Shown one piece after another: positions 1 through 8,556 of a stretch of 12,834 bases of DNA; the stretch's first letter is position 1; every line of letters starts with the position of its first letter. The DNA is taken from contig UZAN01041051.1 in assembly GCA_900618425.1 (NCBI GenBank), forward strand, positions 3,577 to 16,410, given 5' to 3'. The notes beneath the pieces were generated by a model. It did no database searches. It saw only the letters and a list, made by a program, of their open reading frames with translations, and had not been told where the DNA came from. A program made the position numbers and the translations under genes. Source of the DNA: Echinostoma caproni (Eukaryota > Platyhelminthes > Trematoda > Plagiorchiida > Echinostomatidae).

Positions 1-28
1 GTGCAAGCATATATGCATGCAAAAGTTA

Positions 29-46
29 TACAAATACAAATACAAA
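29..46. repeat. Short (ACAAAT)n / (ATACAA)n repeat
   Basis: About three tandem copies of a 6-bp A-rich unit (ATACAA) just upstream of the LINE remnant. A perfect 10-bp palindrome, GCATATATGC, sits at 8-17. No function is implied; it may mark the insertion flank. Confidence 0.6.
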
Positions 47-119
47 AATAATCACCAACTACCCAACAATTTCTCCTCTTACGCCCTAAATCACAAATTT
101 CCACCAGCGACCTTTATTT

Positions 120-2075
120 GCTTTAAGCTCAACCTGAAGGTCACTCGCACTGTGCCTAAAAGTCTTGCTCTCGATCTGACCACATAAGATTTTGCTTTCG
201 CAATTTCTCAACCACAAGTGTTTCTCTTCTCACAGAATCTGTCAAACAAGCTTTCTTATGGTTTTAATCATCTCCCTTGTTTTTGTTCACTTGTATCTCC
301 CCCTCCCCCTATTCATCCAATCAGTTATTTCCATTTATAATTACTGCTGCCTTGTTTAAAGTTCGTTCATGTCCAAGAGAAGGATAACTCGTTCACTACT
401 AAAATCGCCGAGAAGACAAAAGAAACGTGCGTAAAAATCCCATAATACATTGACTGACGGGCACTTGCCCAGGTTTATCAAAGCTTTAAATAAATTAATT
501 AAAAGCGTCGTTCTCCGACCGAATTCTGAGAACTGGAAACAGCAAACGCTTTACTGGGAAGGTATCAGATTTCTCGGTGAAAGGAAGAAAGTACGGTCGA
601 AGCGAGATATTAATGTTGATGACCTCAATACCGCATTCCTGCGCCAGACATCCTTCCTGCCTATACGTTTGAAATTTGGAACCATTCTCGGATCGCGATG
701 TGTTAAAACTTTTAAATAGTTGTAATTTTTCCTCTGCTGCGGGCCCAGATGCTTTACCTCCAGCACTCTTCTAGCTGGGGTGATCATCTCCATGGTAAAT
801 AAATCAAGTTCCACTTCTACTATCCCCGACTGTTGAAGGCCGGTCACAACCATAAAAAACCAGTAAAGCATCCAAATCTTCTATCCTCTCAAACGTTTTC
901 GTTCCATAGCGTTAACCTCTTCAGCTCTTCAGTTGACCGACAAGGCTATCCTCAACGCCTTCCGCAGCCTATAATCATTCCTAATGATCCTTTACAGTTT
1001 AGTTACAATCCTAATAGATCCACTTTAGAACTAGTCTCCACCCTTATTCGTTTTATCACTAAATCTTTGAACAACTCTGTTAAGTCTGTTTGGTGTTTTT
1101 CTGGACTAATTTTCAGCATTTGACATCGTTCCTCGAGCAAAGTAATGACAGAAACTGGAATCTTTTGAATGCCCCAAGCCATTGTTGATTTAACTACTCA
1201 ATTATCTTACAGATAGAGAACAAACCAGTAGACTTAGGTATGCTACATCTAAGTCCTTCGTCAACAAATCCATGCTTATTTTCCACGTACACTTGTAATA
1301 TCCCTTTTGTTTCTCCCGCAAGTGTTTTGAAATATGCAGCTGGTGTGCTAACCCATTTCTTCTTACTCCGATCTAAGCTCCTTGACCAACAATATTGGCC
1401 AAATTCAGTCATTCTCCTCTTAATCGGGACGAAGGTTTAACCCAAGTAAATGTGTTGAATGTTTTTCATAGTTTTTCAGGCTCTTCACATCAGACAGTCC
1501 CCACAGGGATAAACAACTATTATTTATCTAGGGTGAACTCTGTGAAATATCTTGGTTCGACTATAGATAGTAATCTTCGTTGGCCAACCCACATTCACAA
1601 CTGTATTGGTAAATTGCGAATTCGAAAGCTCATGCAGTTTCGCGTATCCCAGTCAGTTGTTTCTACCTTTGTGCATCTGCATGTCTCCCTCATCTCAATT
1701 TATTTTTCCCTAGTTATTTTTCCTGGCTTAATCACACAGAATTTCAGTTCTACGCCACAATCTAACTGGTATTAGCAGCTTTTCTTCTATTTCTGTGAAT
1801 GAGATAGCTGTGAAACTTTCAGAGTATCATACAATTTTCTTATGTGAAATTTGCGGAGAGGATCTTAACATATCCTGATCACCCATGGCATGTAGAATTG
1901 ACAGGTCGTTCCCATCCATCCACACGCTCTCAATTCCGCCGAATTTCATCTCGAATAAACGCCTACCGAAATGTTCACCTATACCCTATCTTGCACGTTT
2001 ACTCACAAATAAGAGGAGGGTTGCAAGTGAAATTCTTCCTAAACTTGGACTATGAAATATTCTTATGCTGCTTGT
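120..2075 (+). mobile_element. Degenerate CR1/Jockey-type non-LTR retrotransposon (LINE), 5'-truncated
   Basis: This is a dead LINE copy, recognised by the ordered remains of one polyprotein spread over all three + frames. It starts with a probable endonuclease-RT linker (about 129-440, including the basic peptide SKRRITRSLLKSPRRQKKRA at 372-431). RT pieces follow: SSAAGPDALPPA (730-765), PNRSTLELVSTLIRF (about 1010-1055) and a palm motif A reading VFLD-stop-FSAFDIVPRA (about 1095-1137). A worn GVPQGS-like motif B lies near 1300-1330. The thumb reads YLGSTIDSNLRWPTHIHN (about 1549-1602). The C-terminal tail follows (ILTYPDHPW, RISSRINAYRN; about 1862-1970). Many frameshifts and stops show that it encodes no functional protein. 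The endonuclease domain is absent or beyond recognition, as expected of 5'-truncated insertions. The 3' boundary is uncertain; a C-run and a T-run follow within 75 bp. The superfamily call is secure, the exact clade is not. Confidence 0.87.
450..2075 (+). pseudogene. Broken reverse transcriptase (pol) reading frame of the LINE
   Basis: This is the RT-coding core of the element. In an active copy it would copy the LINE RNA at a nicked target site. Open pieces alternate between frames: 450-719 (linker and start of RT), about 727-780 (GPDALPP box), 833-1095 (fingers, with PNRSTLE), about 1095-1137 (motif A, LD-stop-FSAFD), about 1140-1340 (YLTDREQTSRL then a decayed GVPQGS box), 1441-1770 (thumb) and 1844-2040 (C-terminal tail). 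The catalytic Asp of motif A is present, with TAA in place of the next codon at 1107-1109. The second catalytic motif (usually F/Y-A-D-D) is not intact; only a trace such as SDLSSLTNNI remains near 1368-1397. The overlapping minus-strand frames are shadows. Confidence 0.85.
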
Positions 2076-2082
2076 AAATACC

Positions 2083-2148
2083 TTCCCCCCCCCCACCTCC
2101 GTTGATTATTTTCTATGTGACGGTTGGCGTGTGTAGTTCTTTTTTTTT
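2083..2148. repeat. Poly-C (10 C) and poly-T (9 T) runs at the probable LINE 3' edge
   Basis: Ten consecutive C residues lie at 2085-2094 and nine T residues at 2140-2148, within 75 bp downstream of the last recognisable LINE protein sequence. They may belong to the element's 3' untranslated region or to flanking slippage. I could not identify a target-site duplication that would fix the boundary. Confidence 0.5.
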
Positions 2149-2149
2149 A

Positions 2150-3157
2150 ACTGAAATGTATGTTTCACTGCTTTTAAACGTCTTACACAATATCACGTGA
2201 CACGTAGTATTGAGATGCCATTTGGGTAGTGCTACAGTTACCAGGGAGTGTGAAACCAAGTAAAAAGGATCCAAAGTGATTCAATGTAGGAGCTCCAAAA
2301 CGAATGAACGTGAATGCTCGATTGTACTGGGACAAAAATATAGGAAAGTATATTTTCAAAGAGACGTTTGCATGACTAAGATCGACAGTAGCCCGGAAAT
2401 TGTCAAGGATAATTTAGTTGTGCAGCACGAATGGCCTGCAGATGCCCTCCAAATGTTGTTGTTTATGCTCGTGTTTATACGCGTCACCTTTGTAGATGAA
2501 CATATAAAAACAAAAGTCACAAAACACTGGAATATCCGTATTTTGGCTCATAGGTTCAAAGTCCCAACAATCAATTTGAACAGACCCAAAAGGAGCGGTA
2601 ATGCCGGAATGTCGTCGGTGGTCACTGGCATGTGATGATAGACATACATGAGATGGTTCCTCGAGAGGACACGGCAACCGGCTGCTCTAATTCCTAACTC
2701 ATTTGTATGAAAAGGAAATCAGTTTTACGGTACTCTATTTAAAATTTGAAAACTGATCAGAGGTTGCTTGGCTATCTGAGACAAATAATGAAACAGATCA
2801 CATAAGTCTGGTCAACGAACTACTTCAACCTGTTCGATGGAAGCCCAATGGTTACCGATAAACATAATAGAAAACCACACATAAAAAGTTATTTTAGTCA
2901 AATTAACAAGGAAATTTATTATAGGCACGCGATATGATTCATTTGTTTCCCTCTCACTGAGCTCTTAAAGCAAAGTGAAAGAAAACCGTACGGAATGTGT
3001 GTAATACATTCTCGTTGTTGGACAGCTACTACTCATGCCAGACTGAGGTGAAAAACGTTCTGTTGCTATGGTTATCTATCTACGCTGTTCTTCTCCACAC
3101 TCCCTATTGCCCGAGGAAAAAAATGGAACACGAATAAAGAAGATCAAATGATTGGAA
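2150..3157. other. Non-coding stretch; one minus-strand frame with a C2H2-like motif
   Basis: There is no supported gene here. Frames are open on both strands at about 2276-2677. The minus-strand one contains a pattern C-X2-C-X3-F-X5-A-X2-H-X5-H, decoded from 2521 down to 2453, which matches the spacing of a C2H2 zinc finger except that Ala replaces the usual Leu. No convincing splice sites, start or second finger accompany it. The remainder, from about 2680, is stop-dense in all frames. Confidence 0.4.
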
Positions 3158-3175
3158 TTATTTATTTATTTATTT
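3158..3175. repeat. (TTTA)n microsatellite
   Basis: Four tandem TTTA/ATTT units seen directly. This is a common short tandem repeat in A+T-rich animal DNA. Confidence 0.8.
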
Positions 3176-3336
3176 GTTCACAGAAATTTATCACAGATTT
3201 GAGTGTTTTTGTTGTACAACTGTTTGAATGACTGCTTCTTCTATTCGACAGTCATAGAAACTGATAAGTGGGGAGTCACGTGTGTGGATGGGAAACACAT
3301 GTATGTAACATGAATGACCATGGCAACGCGAAAGTT

Positions 3337-3353
3337 TACGCGCGCGCACGCAC
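3337..3353. repeat. Alternating pyrimidine-purine CpG-rich tract
   Basis: Seventeen bases alternate strictly (TACGCGCGCGCACGCAC), with five CpG dinucleotides, in otherwise A+T-rich DNA. The CGCG core is the sequence type that can adopt Z-DNA. A weaker CG-rich stretch (CCGCATGCGTGCATG) follows directly. Confidence 0.6.
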
Positions 3354-3379
3354 CCGCATGCGTGCATGGCAATCACGTT

Positions 3380-4690
3380 TGTACGCGAATTATCCCATTT
3401 TTGATTTACTAAGCAACTGGTGCCAGAAATGTGACTATTTTAGGCCTACCATGCATGTGATTGAGAAAATAAAAATATGGAACGATAGATTGATACAGGG
3501 CTGTCTTGGGTCGCACTTAGTGAGTCATTTTAAGGCGGGTTTTTTTAATGTGAAAGTTATTCCATCTGTCTTGCATCTGGGTGTCAGTCATCTTCGCACA
3601 GTTCAGAAAGTATCATCTCTGTATGACAGTATTTCTGTAGATATGATGTTGCCTGTGAGTCTCTAAATACAGGTTCTTCCGTGTTGAATGAGCACCGCGT
3701 AGCTGTTTGCCTGTCGAGACGCAAAGCCATGCACTCCTCTATTCACTCGATTCTGCGATTGTTCGTAAGCAACCACTGTGATTTTCACACAGTAGTAGTA
3801 GTAGTACCTGTTGTCGTTTTACCACTCTTGTAACCGGTTTTATGAATTTAGAAAGTCGTATTGGGATCACTCTTAATCGACCTTGACATAATTTATTACG
3901 CTAATCGTTTCCAGTGCAACCAATTGTTTGTCTCTTCAAGCATTGTTCAACAGAATACTTAGAGAGTGCAATCAGAGAAGGTGCTTACATTTTGTATCAA
4001 GGAATTGGTAGATTTTATGTAAAGAATGATGCTGAATGTTTTCACAAGTATCATTAACAAATAACCTAGCTTGACTTAATATAATTCAGACTACTTTTGT
4101 ATTTCCATCGTATTTGTCTTAGAGCTACCTGTCTAATATGGTTTCTCCTTTTATTTTCATAGTATCCCTTTCCTCGTGTAAAAATATAATGGCCACTTGC
4201 GAATGTAATATTACAAGGCAAGATATGAAGCATATCAAAATGCACTTTTGTGTGCCTCACCAGTTGACTTTACAAAAATGAAGCACAGATATGAACCGGA
4301 CAGTTGAACGTATCAAAGTGTTTTGTAAACGAAAGCTTGCGTAATAATTTATCTACATCAATTGTCCCGGAAGAAAATCCGTCTCATGATTATCGCAGAT
4401 GCCACGTGCAAGTCTATAATTAGCCTGCATCACATTTGGACGGATCAGGTCACACGTGGTCGTAATCAGGTTCACTGTGTTCCATATGCACCACTTGATC
4501 CGAAATTTCCAATCCACATGTTGCCCCTCTGATCTGCAACAAATATTCCCAGCATGTACTGGATAGACCCAACTGTTCTCTTTCACAGGATATCTTTTCG
4601 GTGAAACCTCATTGAAATTGAAAGTTCTACTATGGTTTACCTGGAGTGCCCAAAGATTTCCAACGCATGTCCAGGTCTATTTTTAGCCAC
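3380..4690. other. Long stretch without a supported gene
   Basis: Open frames here (for example the + frame ending at 3666 and the minus frames at 4066-4260 and 4353-4586) are no longer than chance allows in stop-rich sequence of this composition. They show no recognisable domain and no convincing start. A short (AGT)n repeat of five units lies at 3791-3806. I see no RNA gene, promoter or element end that can be defended. Confidence 0.5.
3791..3806. repeat. (AGT)5 microsatellite
   Basis: Five perfect AGT units plus one base, seen directly. Confidence 0.8.
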
Positions 4691-4696
4691 GATTCA

Positions 4697-4730
4697 TTAT
4701 ATATAGATATATATGTATATATGTACATAT
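4697..4730. repeat. Imperfect (TA)n tract
   Basis: A 34-bp block is nearly all alternating T/A, interrupted by single G or C bases (ATATAGATATATATGTATATATGTACATAT). It is low-complexity. The open frames crossing it on both strands translate it into Tyr/Ile/Met-rich peptide that should not be taken as coding. Confidence 0.7.
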
Positions 4731-4937
4731 TGGTGATTGGTTTGATGCATCCCATGGCAAATTTGATCATGCCATTTGATTCTGATATTCTCATACAGTC
4801 AACTGTGCTACACAACTGGGAATCAATGAACCCTAGATTAACCCTGATTAGTGTTTATTAGTAACGTATCCATTGGCTCATTTGGCACTAGAACTCCAGA
4901 ACCCGTCACAACAAATGTATGTGTTATCATTGTGCAG

Positions 4938-5126
4938 AATTTGAATTTTGGTCATTTTTAACGATTTTGACGATTACCAACCAGATCAATCACTCCATCT
5001 CATTGATATGCTTACTAATAGTCGGACTTGGGGATATCAGCCTTGGATTAGGTTTCCTCACAATAAATAATGCTTTTCATTGGTGTACTATGTGGTCTGC
5101 ATTCGTCTATTTGATATCTGTCTGCA
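4938..5126 (+). CDS. Candidate internal exon encoding two membrane segments
   Basis: This is a probable internal exon of a multi-pass membrane protein. It could be entered at the acceptor TTATCATTGTGCAG (AG at 4936-4937) or at TGCTTACTAATAG (AG at 5020-5021, giving 5022-5126). Both entries are phase 1. It ends before the donor GTAAGC at 5127, also phase 1. The peptide has one hydrophobic stretch (SLICLLIVGLGDISLGLGFL) and a second (WSAFVYLISVC) separated by a short polar loop (TINNAFHWCTM). The GL-x2-ISLG pattern, then a Trp-led second segment, recalls the first two membrane spans of CD20/MS4A-type proteins; that family link is inference from pattern alone. The frame also continues open past the donor to 5290, so an unspliced reading starting at ATG 4919 is the main alternative. 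Which downstream exon it joins is unresolved. Confidence 0.35.
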
Positions 5127-5960
5127 GTAAGCTAGTTATTATTGATCGGTGTAACACTATTGAAATCGAACAGGCCACAAAGGCTGACAACATCATTAAT
5201 GACTTCCATTTTACTTCTCTCCCTCTACAGGTGTATCTCCATATATTTTCATCCTGTTTAAATAAAGTAATCTGTTTACTTTCTAACTGAAGATATCTAT
5301 TATATAAATTGCATACCTAATTTTACTTTTTGTTTTCCAGTCTGGTGTAGAATGTTTTCATATTTTGTCACCCCAATCTACCCTTCCAACTGGCAATGTG
5401 TGCACCAACGAAGCAATGTTCATTCAACTGAAGACAGTCAGTATTCAGTGACAACGAAGATTGAGAGATAAATCACGTTGTGTTAGCATAAATGAGTTAC
5501 TTAAACCAGCCCGAATAAGGAAAATGTATGGGCTTCTGAAATCCAGCATTTCACGCAAATCAAAGACCACAAAGGCTTGATTCCGGTGCCCTGTTCACGA
5601 TTCTGACAAACCTGAGAGTTTTCATCGGTGGCTTTGATAGTTCAACAGCAGATGGCCAATCATTATCAGAGTACATGTATTCTGAAATACAAAGTGTTCT
5701 GTTTGGAGTTCGAACCAACGCGTGAACACCACTGACGCTGTTCTACGGTGCACATTTTATCGACATTTTGTCGACCATATTATCTGATTTGAACTATCCA
5801 CAAATTTTCCATATAACATTTATGGGAAAGTTATCATCGTCTACATCTGTAATAGCGCACGTTAGATAAGATTGTGAATGGCGTTTTCGGGGGCTAGTTT
5901 GCATGTCGTGGAGACTTTGGATATTCTCCCGGTGGGATCACATAGAAACTGCTTGCTTAC

Positions 5961-6094
5961 TTTATCAACAGAATTACAAGTTATATCATTGATGCGATCA
6001 CAAAATACTAAAATGATTTCAATAGGACTGTCGCTTAATGCTTCTTTCATATCAAAAAATTCATTCAAGATGGTCACAGTTTTATCGAAACTCG
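5961..6094 (-). CDS. Weak candidate minus-strand exon, unknown protein
   Basis: On the minus strand, a frame from 6094 down to 5961 runs from a weak acceptor (CCTATAG) to a donor GTAAGC. It encodes 44 full codons starting SFDKTVTILNEFFDMKEALS and including EIILVFCDRINDITCN. The peptide composition is balanced and protein-like, with no low-complexity bias. The acceptor lacks a pyrimidine tract, the frame stays open past the donor to a stop near 5862, and the opposite strand is also open (5878-6114). No partner exon was found. I do not recognise a family. It could be chance, or an exon nested on the opposite strand of an intron. Confidence 0.18.
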
Positions 6095-6499
6095 CTATAG
6101 GTTATTCACTGTAATCTATTCGTGGTTCGATGAAAGAATCAATTTTTAGTAGAACATATTAGACCAAAGTGAGAGAATTTATTGCCTTTTATAGTGTGTC
6201 CAAACCATTGAGATGGGTACAATACCGCTTGGCCATCTTTACTCGAGCAAAATCAAGCTATTCTCTGCTTCAACTAAATAATATATAACCTGCTATTATT
6301 ATTGTTCGACCTGAACGATTTATCGATTTGTTAATCAAAGCATCATGCCCAGTTATGCAACAAACTAAAAATCCATTACATCGTTTAATCGAAAAGTATG
6401 TGTATTGGAGAGATCTTGTGTATTATTTTGTCTCCAAAACAACCTTTTTAACGAGTATTCTGTTATGTCTTCACTATGAGGTTCTCACAAATCAGTCAC

Positions 6500-6520
6500 A
6501 TTCGTTTTTTGAAAACGAAT
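6500..6520. repeat. Perfect 9-bp inverted repeat (hairpin)
   Basis: ATTCGTTTT is followed by a 3-base spacer and its exact reverse complement AAAACGAAT. No T-run or gene end associates it with termination. Its role is unknown. Confidence 0.6.
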
Positions 6521-6637
6521 CTCCAACCCGATCGTGAGACACCCCAGATATGTCATCCATTGGGAAGGAAATATTTTCGTCATTTTGTTTGATTGCTTCA
6601 CACTCGTATCCATGCTAAATATCTTTCCCGGTCGATT

Positions 6638-6660
6638 GGGGGTGGGTGGGTGGGATGGGG
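6638..6660 (+). promoter_or_regulatory. Potential G-quadruplex motif
   Basis: Five consecutive G-runs (5, 3, 3, 3 and 4 G) are separated by loops of one, one, one and two bases. This is the short-loop arrangement associated with very stable parallel quadruplexes. It stands out sharply against A+T-rich surroundings. It lies on the + strand, in what would be the intron sense strand of the candidate membrane-protein gene. The complementary strand could form an i-motif. Any regulatory role is inference. Confidence 0.6.
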
Positions 6661-6769
6661 TGTTATGGTTTCAGGTAACGACCAATTTAAGGAGTGAACC
6701 GATGAGTCACATCAGACAGTTCAATTTGCTGACACCTGTGGAACGAATACTCACCAACTAGAGCTGTTT

Positions 6770-6791
6770 CATTGTCAAATCATTGTCAAAT
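6770..6791. repeat. 11-bp tandem duplication
   Basis: CATTGTCAAAT occurs twice, back to back and identical. This is likely a small local duplication. Confidence 0.75.
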
Positions 6792-7646
6792 TCCATCGAT
6801 AAATACAAACACAATAGGATGAAAATTTGGGGAAAATAAGTATCTTCCTAAAACGAAATAAAACAGATCCATGCAACTGTACCTTCGCTTATGTCATTCA
6901 GCCATTCAGATCACACAACTTCTGTCGGAGTAATTGTGTTGGGTCTCTGAAAGCCACAGTCAACAGTTTTAGCACAGAGTTATCCTAAGCGGAAAACAGC
7001 TGATCAAGTCGGGTGTGCGGAATCACACGGGATTAAATGCCTGAGGTTTTCATGCTGTTCTTCTCGTGTTGTTGGTGATTTGTCAAAGGTGTGTGTTTTT
7101 GATGCCCGATCGCTTTTAAGAAGGTCAAACAACACATTTGGGAGTCGTCAGTTGTCTGTATCCATCCTCCTGATCGAATTACATTAGAGTACCAAATGAT
7201 ACAAACAGATCAGTGCAGAATTTGCCATTGTTTGGTTTTATGCAAATCGAGACTGGGGAAATATTCACTTGGTTTTACAAATTATCCGAGTAGTGGTCTG
7301 GGACTGTGAAGCACTCGCATCTGACCTGCTCGGATCCCTCGAGGTGCATTTACCCCGGTAACAGGAANGATTCTCATAACACTCATACTTTTCGCTCTAC
7401 CATGATCAGGGCCAGTCCTCAGATAATGTTATGCTCAATAAGGGTTCAGAGTGGGAGAAAGTACTGCAAAGGGTCGGTTGCTTAAATATGGTCTCACCCA
7501 ATGACGCAAGACTGGTGTCATTCTTCAATTGTCACAGTTTCCAAAGCCGGTTGTTTTTTCTCAGTGGACTGAACAAACTGGAAGATTGTATCGGTCGAGA
7601 AGTGGAAGCATTTTGGACAAAACCATTTCTTCTAACTTTATATTAG

Positions 7647-7681
7647 GGTTATTTATTGCACGCTTGTGAAAATCTTGTCTG
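7647..7681 (+). CDS. Possible 35-bp exon upstream of the acidic-tail exon
   Basis: This short interval is bounded by an acceptor (CTAACTTTATATTAG) and a donor (TCTG|GTGAGA). The frame needed to enter the next exon (phase 1 out, phase 2 in) is open and reads VIYCTLVKILS, a hydrophobic piece that could end a membrane span. Joined to the exon at 7739, the junction codon would be GCA (Ala). The intervening intron would be only 57 bp, which is within the range seen for small flatworm introns. The evidence is thin because so short an exon can arise by chance. An alternative is direct splicing of the 5126 donor to 7739, which is also phase-compatible. Confidence 0.25.
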
Positions 7682-7738
7682 GTGAGACTGTGTCGGTGCA
7701 ATTCTTCAGTTAACACCGGATTGTATGTTTCATTATAG

Positions 7739-7856
7739 CAGAGATTGAACCAAACAAATGTGCAAACTGGGGTGCATCCGGACCCAGAGAAGTTGATAAA
7801 GTTTCCATCCCGTTAAACACTCGTTCTGAGGAGATTTCGGAAGCAAAGATTGAAGG
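7739..7856 (+). CDS. Penultimate exon, acidic C-terminal tail of unknown protein
   Basis: This is a 118-bp exon between the acceptor GTTTCATTATAG and the strong donor GTAAGT at 7857-7862. Of the three frames only one is open, and it is open throughout (starting EIEPNKCANWGASGPREVDK, then VSIPLNTRSEEISEAKIEG). It begins in phase 1 and ends in phase 2, and it joins exactly in frame to the terminal exon at 8557. The peptide is hydrophilic and acidic, as for a cytoplasmic tail. The acceptor is a tandem TAGCAG (a NAGNAG site), so use of the second AG would remove three bases (one residue) without changing frame. I do not recognise the protein. Confidence 0.5.
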
Positions 7857-8556
7857 GTAAGTTTTCTAAACACATGTATTCACATACACATATTTGTATT
7901 TATTTACGATGATGCAAAACGCAAATTAGTTGCGAATAATCTGTCCAATCCGTGAACTGGATTAATGTTCAGGCGGTTGACACTAGAGTTAGCCAAAACA
8001 TTCTCATTCTGGACTTCTTTGTCCGTTCTCCCCCATTTCATGTAGTACTGCTAGTATCATCAATAATGCTGATGATGTTGTGGATAGAACGCTCCTCGCG
8101 CGCACAGGCACACAAACTTGCTCACACCTACATATTGGTTAGAGTGCACACGAGTTGATTGCTCTAATCCACAAGATACGATAGATTATTCAAGTGTAGG
8201 AGGCGTGTCCAACTTGATTTTGCCGTTCAGTCAAAACTGTGGAAAAAAGGGGTTCATATCGGAAGAATGATAGACAAATAGAGAGAGGACAAGAGGGATA
8301 GAAGAATCGTCTGACTAAGTAGGCGGATGTCTCAGCAATCAACGAAATCAGACGAAATGAGAGAGATTATGCATGAGATCGATGACAAAAATCTGCTATT
8401 GCTTGGTCTGCTGTATGCGTTCAAGGAATTGAAACCCTGTGTTATAGAGGCGAACGATGATGACCGATTGTTTAGACCCAATCGATCGATCGTATCGAAG
8501 CCGAATACTCACACCACGTTGAGAATGAATAATCACCAGTTCCTGATTTCTTTCAG
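7857..8556 (+). other. Probable 700-bp intron
   Basis: It runs from a consensus donor (GG|GTAAGT) to a consensus acceptor with pyrimidine tract (CTGATTTCTTTCAG). It contains CG/CA-rich patches (CGCGCGCACAGGCACACA around 8098-8115) and a purine-rich stretch at about 8270-8305. An open frame starting at ATG 8327 runs through the acceptor into the terminal exon in the same frame. This leaves open retention of the intron's 3' part or an alternative 5' start. Confidence 0.45.

Larger units (their letters stand above)
5127..7646 (+). other. Probable intron or intergenic DNA, no secure exon found
   Basis: If the exons at about 4938-5126 and 7647-8602 belong to one gene, this is intronic and should contain at least one missing exon, because the phases (1 out, 2 in) do not match directly for the 7647 exon. 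Good acceptors occur at 5230 (CTTCTCTCCCTCTACAG), 5340 (TTTTGTTTTCCAG) and 7563 (GTTTTTTCTCAG), but none gives an exon that closes in the needed phase with a strong donor. Open frames such as 6328-6537 and 6534-6761 contain hydrophobic stretches (for example NIFVILFDCFTLVSMLNIF) but lack convincing splice sites. A canonical AATAAA lies at about 5261-5267. One base (7368) is undetermined. Confidence 0.4.

Noticed and set aside
551..871. 106-codon minus-strand frame across the LINE
   Set aside because: It is a shadow of the + strand reverse-transcriptase remnant, whose motifs are clear on the other strand.
3268..3666. 132-codon + frame, the longest in the window
   Set aside because: It crosses the CpG-rich alternating tract, has no recognisable domain, and one frame of about this length is expected by chance at this stop-codon density.
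4353..4586. 77-codon minus-strand frame
   Set aside because: The peptide resembles no family I know, and an internal minus acceptor (TTTGTTGCAG) opens a different short frame, so neither reading is supported.
5231..5290. Exon after the strong acceptor CTTCTCTCCCTCTACAG
   Set aside because: All three frames stop within about 60 bp and no good donor follows. At most it could be an alternative terminal exon ending at the AATAAA-containing stop.
5341..5475. Exon after TTTTGTTTTCCAG
   Set aside because: Two frames are open (one reading WCRMFSYFVTPIYPSNWQC), but the only donors (GTCAGT, GTATTC) are weak and none gives a phase that links secured exons.
7290..7360. Possible tRNA gene in the GC-richer stretch
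   Set aside because: The B-box pattern and cloverleaf arms could not be matched; only isolated short complementarity was seen.
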